From contig OY970823.1 of NCBI GenBank assembly GCA_963853835.1, forward strand, positions 8,698,001-8,762,000: DNA of 64,000 nucleotides, read 5' to 3'. Below the pieces are notes generated by a model. It saw nothing but the letters and a program-made list of their open reading frames with translations, was not told where the DNA came from and made no database searches. A program made the position numbers and the translations under genes. The DNA comes from Calendula officinalis (lineage: Eukaryota > Streptophyta > Magnoliopsida > Asterales > Asteraceae). Below, piece by piece: positions 10,629 to 21,589 of this stretch (positions are counted from its first letter, which is position 1; every line of letters starts with the position of its first letter).

Positions 10629-12320
10629 TGTAACACCTCAAATTTTAATACAAAACATTTGGCCAAAATAATCATTTAATAAAGAGGAGAACTATCTCAA
10701 AATACGGAGTAACAAAAACCTTTGGTATGAAAATCAGAGTATAAGTTTGGTGTTACAAAACATATCAAAACCAAAGCTAAGTCTAAATCCGTTCTAGTGT
10801 TCTTCTACTCTAGGCCCCGCATATCTATCCATGCGTACCTAAACCTTCGATCCCGAACCTGAGTACATAGCAAAACAAACAAGGAGTACGTGAGCCAAAA
10901 ACGTCTCGTGAGCTACATGGGTTTAGACCCAATAATAATAATAATAATCATAAGGCATATAAACAATTATACAAGTAACTTGTCCATCTATCTAGTCACC
11001 CTATTGTGACTCTATAATCCTTGCTTTCCTAGCAATCATATCTAGTTATCTGGTCGTCCCCAACTAACTAGAACCACATTAACTTATTAACCGGGGATCC
11101 CCCACATTAATAAGCTTCAAGGTAAAGGCAAGAGGGAATCGCCCAATCTACCTATACCTGCCTTACTCGCCGGACTACTTCCAGTTAGCAAGACTACTAT
11201 CATGGAATGGGCCGATGGGGATCTGCCCAAATACTCCCCATTCCATACCTCATGACCGGGGATCCCCCGCGTCATCACAACGTCTCATCCTTACCATAAC
11301 TCAATGGTTATGTTAAACAAAGCCCGTGGCCATCACGTCAATTACCAAACAAGTTAGTTAACTATATTCACACTATAATACTAACACTACATACTAATTT
11401 CCACATAATTATCAAATAGACTCGACATATGTAAGTAAGGCATTTTCACGGCTATGTACTCAATAAAGTCCACACGTATTCACCTTAGCAACAAAATGCT
11501 CCAACGTAATCTCTCCGCCGGTTTCCTTGCTTCACAATTCGGTCAACTTTCCAAGATTTCACCGAATGCCTAATACAATAATCATAAGATGTTCAACATC
11601 ACATTCTACTAATAATGTATCCATTTATCAATAGGTACTATCAATCCATCACTTTCCCCCAATTATGGTGATTTACCAAACCCTAGGTTTAACCAACCCT
11701 TAAGATTCTTACCAATCTTAATTATACACTTGTTTCCTTTGTTATATACCATCTATTTAAGTGTGTACATCATTTATTCACCATAAACCATAACCCCCAA
11801 TAACTAGGGTTTCCAACCCATCCATCAAAATACATAGATCTAAAGCTACAAGGATCAAGGAGTGAAGATATACCTTTAATCTTCACTTAGGAGTGAAACC
11901 AAATTCTGCACTTGAGCTCAAAAATCGCCAAAGATGGAAACTAGGGTTTACTATTGCATTAAATGAGCTAAAACCCGAATTTATTGCAGACGTCAGGAGT
12001 TCACGACGTGAACATTAGTTCACGGCGTGAACTTCGCGCTTCTTCTACTTCGCGATTGCTAATCAAGTTGGGAACTACTTCACGCACAAAAGCCCAACCC
12101 GCTGGAGACAGTTCCCGATCGGGAACCATAGTTCGCGACGCGAACTTCCCTATGCAGCAAGGCTGCATTTTTCGGTTGTTGTCTCGACCCGGTTTCGTCC
12201 ATAACTTCCTCATACGCTGTCCAAACGACACGAAACCAATTTCTAAGTTCTTTAAACGATTTATCCTTATTTATCATATTTTTTATAAATTTATTTATTT
12301 ACGAATTTCGGGTCGTTACA
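10629..12320 (-). repeat. Gypsy-A 5' LTR
   Basis: It begins tgtaacacc and ends gtcgttaca in plus orientation, so both ends form the TGTAAC inverted terminus typical of plant gypsy LTRs. It is bounded on the left by the PBS and on the right by Gypsy-B gag coding sequence. Its length is 1,692 bp. The partner LTR lies outside the window. A cluster of four compact palindromes lies at 11999-12145. Confidence 0.88.
11999..12145. repeat. Cluster of four GTTC...GAAC palindromes in the Gypsy-A LTR
   Basis: The four palindromes are GTTCACGACGTGAAC (11999-12013), GTTCACGGCGTGAAC (12018-12032), GTTCCCGATCGGGAAC (12111-12126) and GTTCGCGACGCGAAC (12131-12145). Three are 7-bp arms around one base and one is a perfect 16-mer. 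The outer GTTC/GAAC is constant while the CG-rich core varies. Confidence 0.9.
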
Positions 12321-13266
12321 AACGAAGATTCTCCCGACTCGTGGCCTTTTGTGCCAAGAAATCACTCTCGGCCGACTTGGCAAGATCATAGGCTTGCAAG
12401 AGAGTTCCCGCAAGCCTCGTTACATTTCGGTATTCGGGTAACAACGCCCCAACAAAGAGTTTGATTTGGGTAGACTCATCGGCACCCATTTTGTTACAAA
12501 ATGAAGTTACCATTGAATTGGAGAATAAGCTCATCCACGGTCATTCTATCATTCATCTTCAACATCATAAATTCATTGCGGATTTATCCAACTCAAACGG
12601 GCTACAATACCTAGCCTCCACTTGATCCCTAAATTGCTTCCACGTGATCGCATCCATCATTTCATTACTAAAGTTTGCGGTCAACCCATCCCACCAATCC
12701 ATAGCCAGCCCCCCCAACATTCGGGACGCATACCGGACCTTCAAATGGTCCTCAAAACTACATGCGATAAGTGCCTTTTCGGTAGCCCTAAGCCAAGTTA
12801 AGTTTTCCGCCGGGTTAGTACTCCCACGGTACTCGGTTGGCTTACAATCGAGAAAATTCTTGTAGCTACACGGTTTCTTCTCTACCGAGAGAGGTTGGTA
12901 GAAAAATTGTTGATGTTGGGCATTGGCAATTGGCACGGTGTGGGTGGGGTTCGGTTGTGGTATGCTCGCATTTGGGGATGAGGAGTCATTTCGGGGAAAG
13001 ACGGGAATGTGAGTAGTTTGAGTTAATTGTGGGGGTGGATTTGCTTGGGTGATAGGGGGTAAGGTAGACCGAGCCTCGGGATGCGGCTCAGTCGATTGAC
13101 TTTGGCGGAGGGCTCTAATGGTATCCTCAAGTTCCATGTTTCGGGTCTCCAACAACACAATATACTCTTCGTTTGGTATCTCATCACCACCCGAGGTCGC
13201 GGCCCCATCATTACCCGGGTTCGTATTCGGCGGGGCTCCCTCTAGTAAGTTTCCATCCGTAGCCAT
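12321..13266 (-). pseudogene. Gypsy-B gag, interrupted by Gypsy-A
   Basis: The likely start is the ATG at 13266-13264 (MATDGN...). An upstream GTG in the same frame is less likely. The N-terminal roughly 110 residues are P, Q, N and S rich. The retrotransposon gag fold follows with PCSYKNFLDCKPTEYRG, WLRATEKAL and MDWWDGL. The frame breaks near 12566 and again near 12530. The distal part (KMGADESTQIKLFVGALLPEYRNV) is in another phase and ends at 12321 where the Gypsy-A LTR begins. The rest of Gypsy-B must lie beyond the left end of Gypsy-A, outside the window. Gag forms the element's capsid particle. Confidence 0.88.
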
Positions 13267-13443
13267 TCCTGCTACAAACACAACATCTCACTAAGGCTTA
13301 GTTTAACTCGTTAGTAAACATCTACTAACTACTAAACCCAATTCACACTTTCTCTAATCCCTCTTGACCGGAAGGTTTGACCAAAACACGAGCCACGATT
13401 TGGGAATGGAACACCAACCCCGTGTATCCATCGCCAAACCGAA

Positions 13444-13455
13444 GCTCTGATACCA
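13444..13455 (-). promoter_or_regulatory. Gypsy-B primer-binding site
   Basis: The minus strand reads TGGTATCAGAGC three bases from the LTR, the same initiator tRNA-Met type as in Gypsy-A. The bases between this site and the gag ATG (13267-13443) are non-coding leader. Confidence 0.9.
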
Positions 13456-13458
13456 AGT

Positions 13459-15647
13459 TGTAACACCGTATTTTTGAAAACCATTTTTTTTTAAAAATAT
13501 CTAATTAAGTATTAATCTATGGTTACGGAAGCATACAGATAAGTTCCTAATTACTTTAGGTTTACAAACCGTGGTCCCACAAAATATTACAAACCAAGTG
13601 TTAGTTAAAAAGACGGTATTACGAGACACAACTCATTTAACAAAACAACTATTTAAAGCATGGTCAAACTTCCCGTCCAAGCCCGACCCGTTCAAGCCTT
13701 CCAACCTGAAATGTGTCAAAAAGGGAGGGATTAGCAAAAATGCTAAGTGAATGAATTCCTAGCACTACCAACTACATTAATCACTTAAACACGGAAGTTA
13801 TAAACATCTCCGTTTGGGTAATCACTTATTTGAGAGGATCGGTGGCTTTGCGGGCCTTAAACCATGGTTGGCCAAAACCACGGTAACCGATAGCCTGTAT
13901 CCAACACCCCGGGTAAATCCCTCCCCTTAATCGTGCAACGTATACAGGTAAGGTCGGATACCCTATTAGTCGATACACTATGCCCAACCGTTATCCATCC
14001 GACACTGACCTCGTCCCGAATGTGCACATAGTCATGTATGGTATTCCCCTGACACTAGGCATACATAACAATCAAGCAAGCTAAGAAGAAAAGGTGCTAA
14101 AGCTGCTCAGCAAAGATCGCGTCGCTATGAGGGAGATAGCGTCGCTATCTCGGAGATCGCGTCGCTATCTCGGCCCCAAATGCTATTTCGGTTAGCTGTT
14201 TCGACTTGTCCCCAAACCTACCAAGATAGCGTCGCTATCTAAAGATAGTGCCGCTATCTTCCCAGACCAGCCAAAATCCTGCATTTTCACAAGTATGCAA
14301 TTTCCAAACGGAATAAGCCGGAACCCGAGTTGTAGGTTAGATCCACTCACCTTTTCAACCTTCGATTCCTTAACTCAGTGAGCTAGTATCACTGAGTCTC
14401 CTTCCCGGTTCCTGTAACAAGTATACCGAGTTAGTGATAATCCCCGAATTGTCAAAATCATCAATTTCAACAACTAACCACACAAGACTCACAAAAAGCA
14501 CATTTTATGACATTTCCAACTTGCACAATTCCTTCATCAATACAATTGACCATTATGACCATTTAGCAAGTCTCTACAACTAGTTGACCCAAACGGGCCA
14601 AAAAACCCGAATATGCCTATAACACTTCCAAGACTACATCGACTAGCACATATTCCCTAGTCTAGCAAGACATAAACATTTAACAATTCATCAAGTCCAT
14701 GATTGTCACAATCTCAAGTATTTACTTACAAAATCGCTAGTTCAACAATTTTGACCCAAACATCCAAACACTAGCTAGATTACTTCACCAATTTATCAAT
14801 GCTAGGTTTTTAACATCCATAACTTAACAAACATATTCTCTTAACCTAACAAGCAATTTCATCCATCCAAATAACTAGAAATAAAAGATTCACTAAAACC
14901 CACCTTCAACATCCACCATTAATGGAGGTTGAAGGTGATTTTCACCAATCTTCTCTTCCTTCAACAATCTACCATACAAATGATGTAAAAGCTTGCACAA
15001 ACATATACTACAACATTCATAACAAGATTTAACCACGAAATACTAGCAATCACAAACCCTAGTTCAAAACCAAGCTCAAGAACAACAAGAACAATTAAAG
15101 GAGAAAATGTAACTTACTTCTAAGCTTCTCTTACACTAACTTTAGCAATAAATTCGGAAATCACCAAGAGATTGGACCACCAAAGCTCAAGAACAAGCAA
15201 GAACAAGTGAAGATGGAGTTGAGAGTGTTTTCAATGGAATAGTATGGATAATGTTTGAAATAATGAAGTGTAAAACAAAAGAGAGGGTTTCCCCTCTCTC
15301 TCTCAAATCCGGCCAACACAAGGGGTGGGACCCCTTTGTGGCTTTTGTTTTTACTTTAACAGTATACGTCTGAAAAATCCCTTTCGTAATTAATTTATTT
15401 AAAATAGCAAACGGACTCCAATTTTAAAAACGAAAGCATTTCCGGAAACGAAATTCAACAAGGAATCTAAAAATATAAAAATCACATTTTCATTCCAAAT
15501 ATATCACAAATAGGGTATTTTAACCCCTTGGTTAAAATACCGCAAAAGACAGCAGGCTAATTAAATTAACTAAGCATTTAATCAGATAATCATTTAATAA
15601 GATACCTTAAGGTCAATAACTACTAGGCCGGGTTTTGGGATGTTACA
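13459..15647 (-). repeat. Gypsy-B 5' LTR
   Basis: It runs from tgtaacacc beside the PBS to gatgttaca, with a length of 2,189 bp. The ends mirror each other as expected for a gypsy LTR. The partner LTR is outside the window, so the right edge rests on the TGTTACA terminus only. An array of five 17-bp palindromes lies at 14114-14259. Confidence 0.82.
14114..14259. repeat. Array of five AGATAGCGTCGCTATCT-like palindromes in the Gypsy-B LTR
   Basis: Copies lie at 14114-14130, 14134-14150, 14154-14170, 14224-14240 and 14243-14259. Two are exact AGATAGCG-T-CGCTATCT, with 8-bp arms around a single base. The others carry one to a few substitutions. The first three are spaced exactly 20 bp apart. Confidence 0.93.
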
Positions 15648-16560
15648 ATTTCGATATGAAGATGAAGATTAACAAGTCACATTTCCAAATTTGATGGTGG
15701 ATTCATTCAAAATCACAAAGCTTACAACATCTAGCCTCTTTTAATTGAGATATTGAGTCCCGCCTCTTTTAATCCATGAAAAATCAAACCATTTCCACCT
15801 CTACCTGCTCTCGATTCATCTTCCTCCACCGCCGGATCGTCTCTGGCACCGGCACCGGTTCTCCGAGAAGATGCATATCGTGTCGAATTCGATGATTCTG
15901 GAAGCAGCGAAGCTGCGAAGATGCAGTGAAGATCTGGTGTTTTTTGGGAGTTTTGAATCGATCGATGGTGAAGTATGGATTTTAGGTTTTGAATCTTGGG
16001 ATCGACGTTGAACAAAAAAGAAGAAACTTTAAACCCAATAAGGGGATCAGAGGAGCATAGATCTGGTGTTTTTTTGGGGGTTTTCAATTTAGGGTTTTGA
16101 ATCTTGGGCAGATGATGATCGATGGTTAAGATGACGAAGAACAGAGATGACGGAAGAGGGAAGATCGGATCTCTTCCGCCGCCTTCTAATGGTCTCGGTG
16201 GTGGCTGACGGTGGTTGTGACGGAAGAGGGAGTTCACTGATGGTGGCGGTGGATGAAGAACATGAATAATGTTTGGTGGGTTTGTAATTTGTAGGAATTT
16301 TGTAATTTCGGATTATGGTTTATTAGGTTAGGGTTTGTGAAGAAGATGAAAAAGTTGAAGAATGGTGAAAAGGACCAAAATGCCCTCACATGCCTTGCAT
16401 TTTTCGTCAATTAACGGCTAAAAATAGACGGAAGGACAAATTTCCAGAATTTTAAAAACTTAAAGGACGAAAAAACGGAAGAAAAAAGATTAGGGACAAA
16501 AACCCCGAATCGACCATAGGTCAGGGACAAAAACTGTAATTTACCCTGATAAAAATTTTG
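15648..16560. other. Unassigned repetitive-looking segment
   Basis: This segment is more GC-rich than its surroundings. A 168-codon minus-strand frame (15731-16237) has no recognisable domain and is built partly from a duplicated block around gatctggtgttttttggg...gttttgaatcttggg (near 15935-15995 and 16058-16108). The right end (near 16390-16550) carries runs such as agggacaaaaac and ggtcagggacaaaaactg. These resemble the sub-terminal sequence of many plant transposons. I could not define ends or a target duplication and do not call it a gene. Confidence 0.4.
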
Positions 16561-17113
16561 AAATTTAGTAATTTACTGAATGAAATTTGCAAATCTATAA
16601 AAGTGGAGGATAGCTTTTAGGAAATTCTAGCAACTCTAATTCTTAATAATAATATGAAATTTCCACATGCCACAAATCTTGAAACCAGCGTTTGTTTGAG
16701 GCTAACAACTAACAAGTTAGCAATTTTGACTTTTAAAGTTAAACTTAACCTCTTGTTTCTGTTATTTTTTGGGATTGTGTATTTTGTTACCTCACAAATA
16801 TATTCTCTTTTAAATTTTAAATTTTCCATTAAAGATTCGATGAGAAATGATTTTATTTGTGATTTTGAAGTTCCCAAATTGATAAACAAATATATTAATT
16901 ATTAAATGTTTATTTGAGAACACGTTTACATCGGACTTGGTTCCAATATTGATATCAGAACCAAATTCTTGCTTAAATTGTAAAATCGAGCTAGAGTTTA
17001 TGAATCATGTGTTAAAAAATAAACGAATACTTCATGCGACTATATGATCATATCACAATTTCCTTCTAGATGTAATAATGATTTTACATTAGAGCTACAA
17101 AAACTCAAAATCA
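16561..17113. other. AT-rich intergenic sequence
   Basis: I see no supported feature here. A 90-codon minus-strand frame and an 83-codon plus-strand frame overlap each other at 16617-16905. Both lack motifs and look like chance frames. Confidence 0.5.
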
Positions 17114-17516
17114 TTAACATGTAGAAATACAACAGATGCACATTGTAGTATCACACCATGAGTGTACTATATCTCCTCTGTTAGGATCGGCACTTAGGCA
17201 TGCTTTACCACAATCATATTCTGTGCAAAGTGTTGGTGGAGAATCAAAAACAAAAGATCTAAGATCATCACCTGTTTCACAACACAAATAATACAAAACT
17301 TACAATAAGAAAATAAATAAATAAATAAGACCATGATTCGTCAAAACATTAGATAATAAAAATTCCATAATTAACACATAGAAATGAAAAAAATTGAACT
17401 CAATGAAAAGCATTACCAAGAGCCTTGCAATATTCTTTTACGACTACAGCATTCCCGTGCATAGAATTTGTAAATAACACGTAAAGGACCAGAAAACAAA
17501 TAATATGTTTTTTCAT
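17114..17516 (-). CDS. Defensin-like secreted cysteine-rich peptide, two exons
   Basis: Exon 1 is 17516-17417, starting at the ATG at 17516. The intron is 17416-17272 (GTAATG to CAG). Exon 2 is 17271-17114, ending in TAA. The phase-1 junction rebuilds a Gly codon and the product is 85 residues. Residues 1-23 form a typical signal peptide (MKK, then a hydrophobic CFLVLYVLF core). The remaining part carries nine cysteines (30, 49, 54, 58, 73, 78, 80, 81, 85). The CxxxC (54-58) and CxC (78-80) pair is the hallmark of the cysteine-stabilised alpha-beta fold. The intron right after the signal-peptide exon is the usual architecture of plant defensin-like (DEFL) genes. The likely role is secreted defence or signalling. 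A TATA box lies about 70 bp upstream. There is no direct neighbour gene. The extra Cys-81 is odd. Confidence 0.8.
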
Positions 17517-17582
17517 TTTGCACTCAGTATGTTTTACCACACAAAATATTTAGAATTATATCACTTGAACTTGAGTAATAGG

Positions 17583-17590
17583 TATTTATA
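17583..17590 (-). promoter_or_regulatory. TATA box of the defensin-like gene
   Basis: The minus strand reads TATAAATA, 67-74 bp upstream of the ATG at 17516. This leaves a short 5' UTR of roughly 40 bases if transcription starts about 30 bp downstream. Confidence 0.6.
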
Positions 17591-17794
17591 ATCAATATTA
17601 CTAAAGTTGGTGAAAAGAAGCATTTATGACAAAATTAATACATTTATAAGTAATTATATACCAATTAGTATTTTTTCTAATTTTATCATTACATTAATTA
17701 ATCAAATATTCTTAATTTTTTCATTTATAATAACTTCATAGATTCTAAAAGATTTTAACGTTACATTAATTAGTATTGTTGCAACAATGGGAGC

Positions 17795-18402
17795 TAGGGG
17801 TGTCAAAGTTGTACCGAACAAAACCAACAAACATGTTACCAACCGTACCAAGAATAGTTGGTAGCCAATATGTTGGTAGCCAACATGTTTGGTTGGTAGT
17901 ACCGTACCAATTAAGTAGTTATGGTACGGTAATGGTACAAATATTTAAATACCACGGTAATACCGTACCAACCAATATATATATTACTCCCTAATATATA
18001 CATATTTTTTATATAATTATGAATTTTCCCAAATTATGTCTCATAGTGGAACCAACCGCATACTAGGAATTGTATTACACAGCCATTAGATGTAAGTCGA
18101 GGAACAAAGATACCACAAATACAATAAGAATACATATGATTAGAGGCGCATTTAGATGATTGTAGATGAACGACCATACAAGTTTGTGGAGAAGTTTGGA
18201 TTTAAAGTCTTGTGTAAAGAGTTGAAACTTAAATGGTATATATCATTACCAACTTGTACCAACTAAAATTATTGGTAGCCAATCAAATTGGTACTAAGTA
18301 TATGTGGTACGGTACTGGTAATTAAATTAGTGTACCAATTATAGTTAATACGGTACATGGTATGGAGAAAATATTCATGGTACCAAACCATGTTCACCCC
18401 TA
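17795..18402. mobile_element. Non-autonomous hAT element (MITE-like), 608 bp
   Basis: The ends are TAGGGGTG and CACCCCTA, perfect 8-bp terminal inverted repeats. They are flanked by the perfect 8-bp target duplication ATGGGAGC (17787-17794 and 18403-18410). An 8-bp duplication and such short TIRs define the hAT superfamily. The interior has no transposase and is packed with sub-terminal motifs of the type GGTACCG, GTACCGTACC and ATGGTACGG on both strands. These are probably transposase binding sites for an autonomous relative elsewhere. Confidence 0.92.
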
Positions 18403-19268
18403 ATGGGAGCTGTCCACGCAATTCCTGGCCCAAACTTTGGAGCCGTTTTTGGATTTGTGATAGTAGGTACACTACTCCTTCATCATCATTTTTGTTTCAT
18501 TTTTTCTACTCTGTTTTTCTTTGAGTTTTAACAATCGAAATTGGGTGATTTTAACTTTTCATAGTTTGACTATAAACTTCTCCGGTGACTATTTTAACTT
18601 TCCAATCACTACTTATCAACTCCAAACACTTTATTTAATAAAAGCTTATTAATTTAAATAAGCTCATAAGCATAAGCTTTTTAAATAAGCTTTCCCAAAC
18701 ACCCCCTTACTGTTTCCAGATACTCCAAAGCATATTTGTTATAGTTGTGATTTGTGATAACATCTAAATCAGACTTCATCTTGGAAGAAATCTCGGATTA
18801 GGGTTTGAAAAAGCTCACTTCTTTTGTTAAAGCAGTCAACTTTTTGAGTGAATTCTTTCTCCAGTGTTCATCATTATCATAAGTAAGTTTCATTCGAGTC
18901 TGTTAGATTAACTTAAATCCTAAAACTAAATAATTGTATGCTCACTGTTTGTATAATTGTACCAAACAGTGATAATTATTTTAATTTTTCTACGATAACT
19001 AATGTTGATTTGTTTACTGTTAAATCACTTTCTTATGTGGCAGTGCAGTGCAGGACATGAATGAAGAGAAGCTTTCTTGTCAACTATAACAATCCACCAA
19101 TTTGTGCATACATCATCATTAACAATAACAAAATCTAGATGAATGAATATTAAGAAAAATCATCAAAACTGATTGGGTAATGTTTAGGTGGAGTATTAAT
19201 GGGATTAAACAAGGGAAAGACTAGTAAGTAAATTTGGGGAAGATGAGTATAATAAGACTTATGGTGCT
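18403..19268. other. Intergenic segment with a possible exon and a decayed MITE
   Basis: Immediately after the hAT element the plus strand has an ATG-led frame of 22 codons (MGAVHAIPGPNFGAVFGF...) ending at a GTAG/GTACAC donor-like site near 18470. I do not recognise it. At about 18620-18706 there is a foldback-like segment of aagctta/taagctt steps ending tttcccaaacaccccctta, related to the Harbinger-type MITE at 25131. The rest is AT-rich with no supported feature. Confidence 0.35.
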
Positions 19269-19273
19269 TTAAT

Positions 19274-19501
19274 AAAAGAACCAAACACAAATAACCAAAA
19301 TAACTCTATGATTAAAATTGAGAATATAACTCTAAACTCAATACAATTGTTTGGATACCTAAAACCCTAACTTGGCTTATGTATTTATAGGCTAGAAACT
19401 AGACTACATTAAGGAATACAAGTCCTACTCGAATTGCAATTCCTATGGATATCCCCTTACCCTAAAGCCCGACTTAGCTTTGGGCCGTAGGAAGTCCAGC
19501 A
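19274..19501 (-). repeat. Copia-2 3' LTR
   Basis: This is a 228-bp repeat of 23541-23768. The minus strand starts TGCTGGAC where the partner has TGTTGGAC. Directly inside it, 19502-19510 reads as the polypurine tract CGGGGGTGAA on the minus strand. Confidence 0.95.
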
Positions 19502-19516
19502 TTCACCCCCGAATTC

Positions 19517-19930
19517 CTAAGGCGCACTTGAGAAAGCTTCAACTCCGATCAAGCTCCTCATTTCTTTGAACCTTGTTCGTGCCAACGGTTTAGTTAGAAT
19601 GTCTGCCTTTTGCAATTCACCCGATATATACTCGACCTTTACTTGTTCATCTTCAACACGTTCACGTATGTAATGAAACCGTGCATGAATGTGCTTGCTT
19701 CTTCCGTGAAAGACCGGATTCTTGGTGAGAGCAATTGCCGATTTGTTGTCAACATGTATAGTGACAACATCTTGTTCCTTATTTGCTATTTCGCTCAACA
19801 ATTCTTGTAACCACACCGCTTGACATACTGCTGCATTGGCAGCCATGAATTCTGCCTCACATGATGATAAAGCAACAGTGTCTTGCTTTTGTGAGCACCA
19901 CGTAATTGGGGACGAACCGTAGTAAAACAC
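19517..19930 (-). pseudogene. Copia-2 RNase H distal part
   Basis: This stretch holds the SSPITWCSQKQDTVALSSCEAEF block with the catalytic Glu of the SxxEAE motif, then IHVDNKSAIAL and HARFHYIRE, ending with ADILTKPLAR and a normal stop. It is out of phase with the RT segment upstream because of a one-base-type break near 19985-19995. The domain itself is otherwise uninterrupted. Confidence 0.9.
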
Positions 19931-20985
19931 ATGCCCGGTTGTGCTTCTTCCATCATCCGGATCGATGTTATGAATACTATCACTATAACCTCAAGTAGCC
20001 TTTCGCCGTTTCTTTCATATTTAATACCATATCCTTTAGTACCGCGAAGGTACCTTAGAATTTGCTTGATTGCCGCCCAATGTGACTGTCTCGGGTTTTG
20101 CATATAATGGCTCACAACTCCAACCGCATATGCCATGTCTAGTCTTGTTTGTAACAAATATCGTAGACACCCCACTAGCTTTCGGTATTGGGTTGCATCG
20201 ACTTCAGGTTCTTCTTCGGCTTTTGACAACTTCAAACCCGGCTCCATAGGCAAATGAGCCGCATTGCAGTCATGCATACTAGCTTCTTTCAAGATTCGAT
20301 GAGCATATGATTCTTGTTTGATGGCGATTCTTGAATTGTCTTGGGTTACTTCAATACCAAGATAATATGTTAATATACCAAGATCGGACATTTCAAAGTT
20401 CTTTGCCATTTCCGTCTTGAATTTCTTGATCACATTCAAGCAAGAACCTGTTATAAACAAATCATCGACATAAACGGCTAATATTAGTATTTTTTGACCT
20501 TCGGTTTTGCGATAAACCGAGGGTTCTTTTGCACACTTTTTGAATTTCATCTCCTTCAAAATTGTGTCTAGCTTTGTATTCCAAGCTCGGGGTGTTTGTC
20601 TTAGGCCATACAAAGCTTTTGCCAACTGATATACTTTATTCTCGTTGCCTCTTTTTATATATCCTTGCGGTTGTGAGACAAACACGGTCTCTTTTAACTC
20701 GCCATGTAAAAAGGCCGTTTTTACATCTAGGTGATGAAGTTCCCACCCATGTGTGGCGGCTATAGCAATGAGAAGTCGGATAGTTTCGATACGGGCTACC
20801 GGAGCAAATACATCTTCAAAATCGACACCGGGTATTTGAACATACCCTTTTGCTACGAGCCGTGCTTTATATTTATTAATTGATCCGTCCGCATTTTTCT
20901 TAACCTTGAAAACCCACTTTAGCCCGATCGGTTTCACCCCCATTAGCTTGTCAACTAGCTTCCATGTATCATAGCTTTGACCCAT
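19931..20985 (-). pseudogene. Copia-2 reverse transcriptase
   Basis: The frame contains IGLKWVFKVKKNADG, ARLVAKGYVQIPGVDFED, the LDVKTAFLHGEL segment and the catalytic AVYVDDLFITGS. The thumb region ends around TKGYGIKYERNGE, where the frame is lost near 19990. The N-terminal edge is damaged: near 20950-20990 there is an in-frame stop and a short deletion between the integrase-RT linker and the TWKLVD segment. Confidence 0.92.
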
Positions 20986-21585
20986 TACGGTTGTGTTTTT
21001 GCTTCCTCAAATGTTGCCGGTTCTTCGTTTGTAGCTAAGAGGAGTTCATCATAACCGAGACTAGCAAGAAGTATATAGTCATCTTGAAGCCTAGTTGGTA
21101 GAACGGATTGTCTTGTGGATCTTCGAGGTTCGTTTTGAGTGGGTATTACCGGAAGCGGAGGTTGAACTTCTCCCGGTTCATTTGGATCTTCTTCCGGTTC
21201 CTCATCGAGTGTGTCAGTTTCTGGTTCGGCACCGACATACTCCCACAGAATTGTAAGTGATCCTGGAGGTTCATCATCGGGCTCTTGAACGTTTCTCCAG
21301 ATCCATCCTTTTGACTCATCAAAGATGACGTCACGGCTTATTACAATTCTTTTATTTGACGGATCAAATAACCGATACGCCTTTGAGTTTGGTTCCGAGC
21401 CAAGGTGTATTAGTGGTCTCGATCTTGTGTCTAGCTTCTTTAAATTAACAGGTTCGGTTTTTGCATAAGCTAGACACCCAAACACACGTATATGTTCGAG
21501 GTTCGGTTTCTTCCTTTTGAGTTTTTCGTACGGTGTTTTGTCAACCAACACTCGGGTATAAACCCGATTGATAATGTAGGTTGAG
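20985..21585 (-). pseudogene. Copia-2 integrase C-terminal region and linker
   Basis: This is a separate phase from the integrase core. It carries DKTPYEKLKRKKPNLEHIRVFGCLAY and then the GKAYRLFDPS-like and ISRDVIFDE segments typical of the Copia integrase tail. An acidic, proline-rich linker (EPEEDPNEPGEVQPPLPVI) follows before RT. The frame breaks at about 21600 (small deletion) and at a stop near 20987. Confidence 0.88.
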
Positions 21586-21589
21586 TGAT

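Noticed and set aside
14114..14259. CRISPR-like array
   Set aside because: The repeats are 17-bp palindromes with irregular spacing in a plant gypsy LTR. There are no uniform spacers and no cas genes.
15731..16237. 168-codon minus-strand frame
   Set aside because: It is proline- and lysine-rich with an internal duplicated block, no domain, and a repetitive GC-rich DNA context. It is better seen as part of an unclassified repeat.
17114..17296. Single-exon reading of the cysteine-rich frame
   Set aside because: The frame has no ATG at its start and begins inside the intron. The two-exon model gives a start codon, a signal peptide and correct splice sites.
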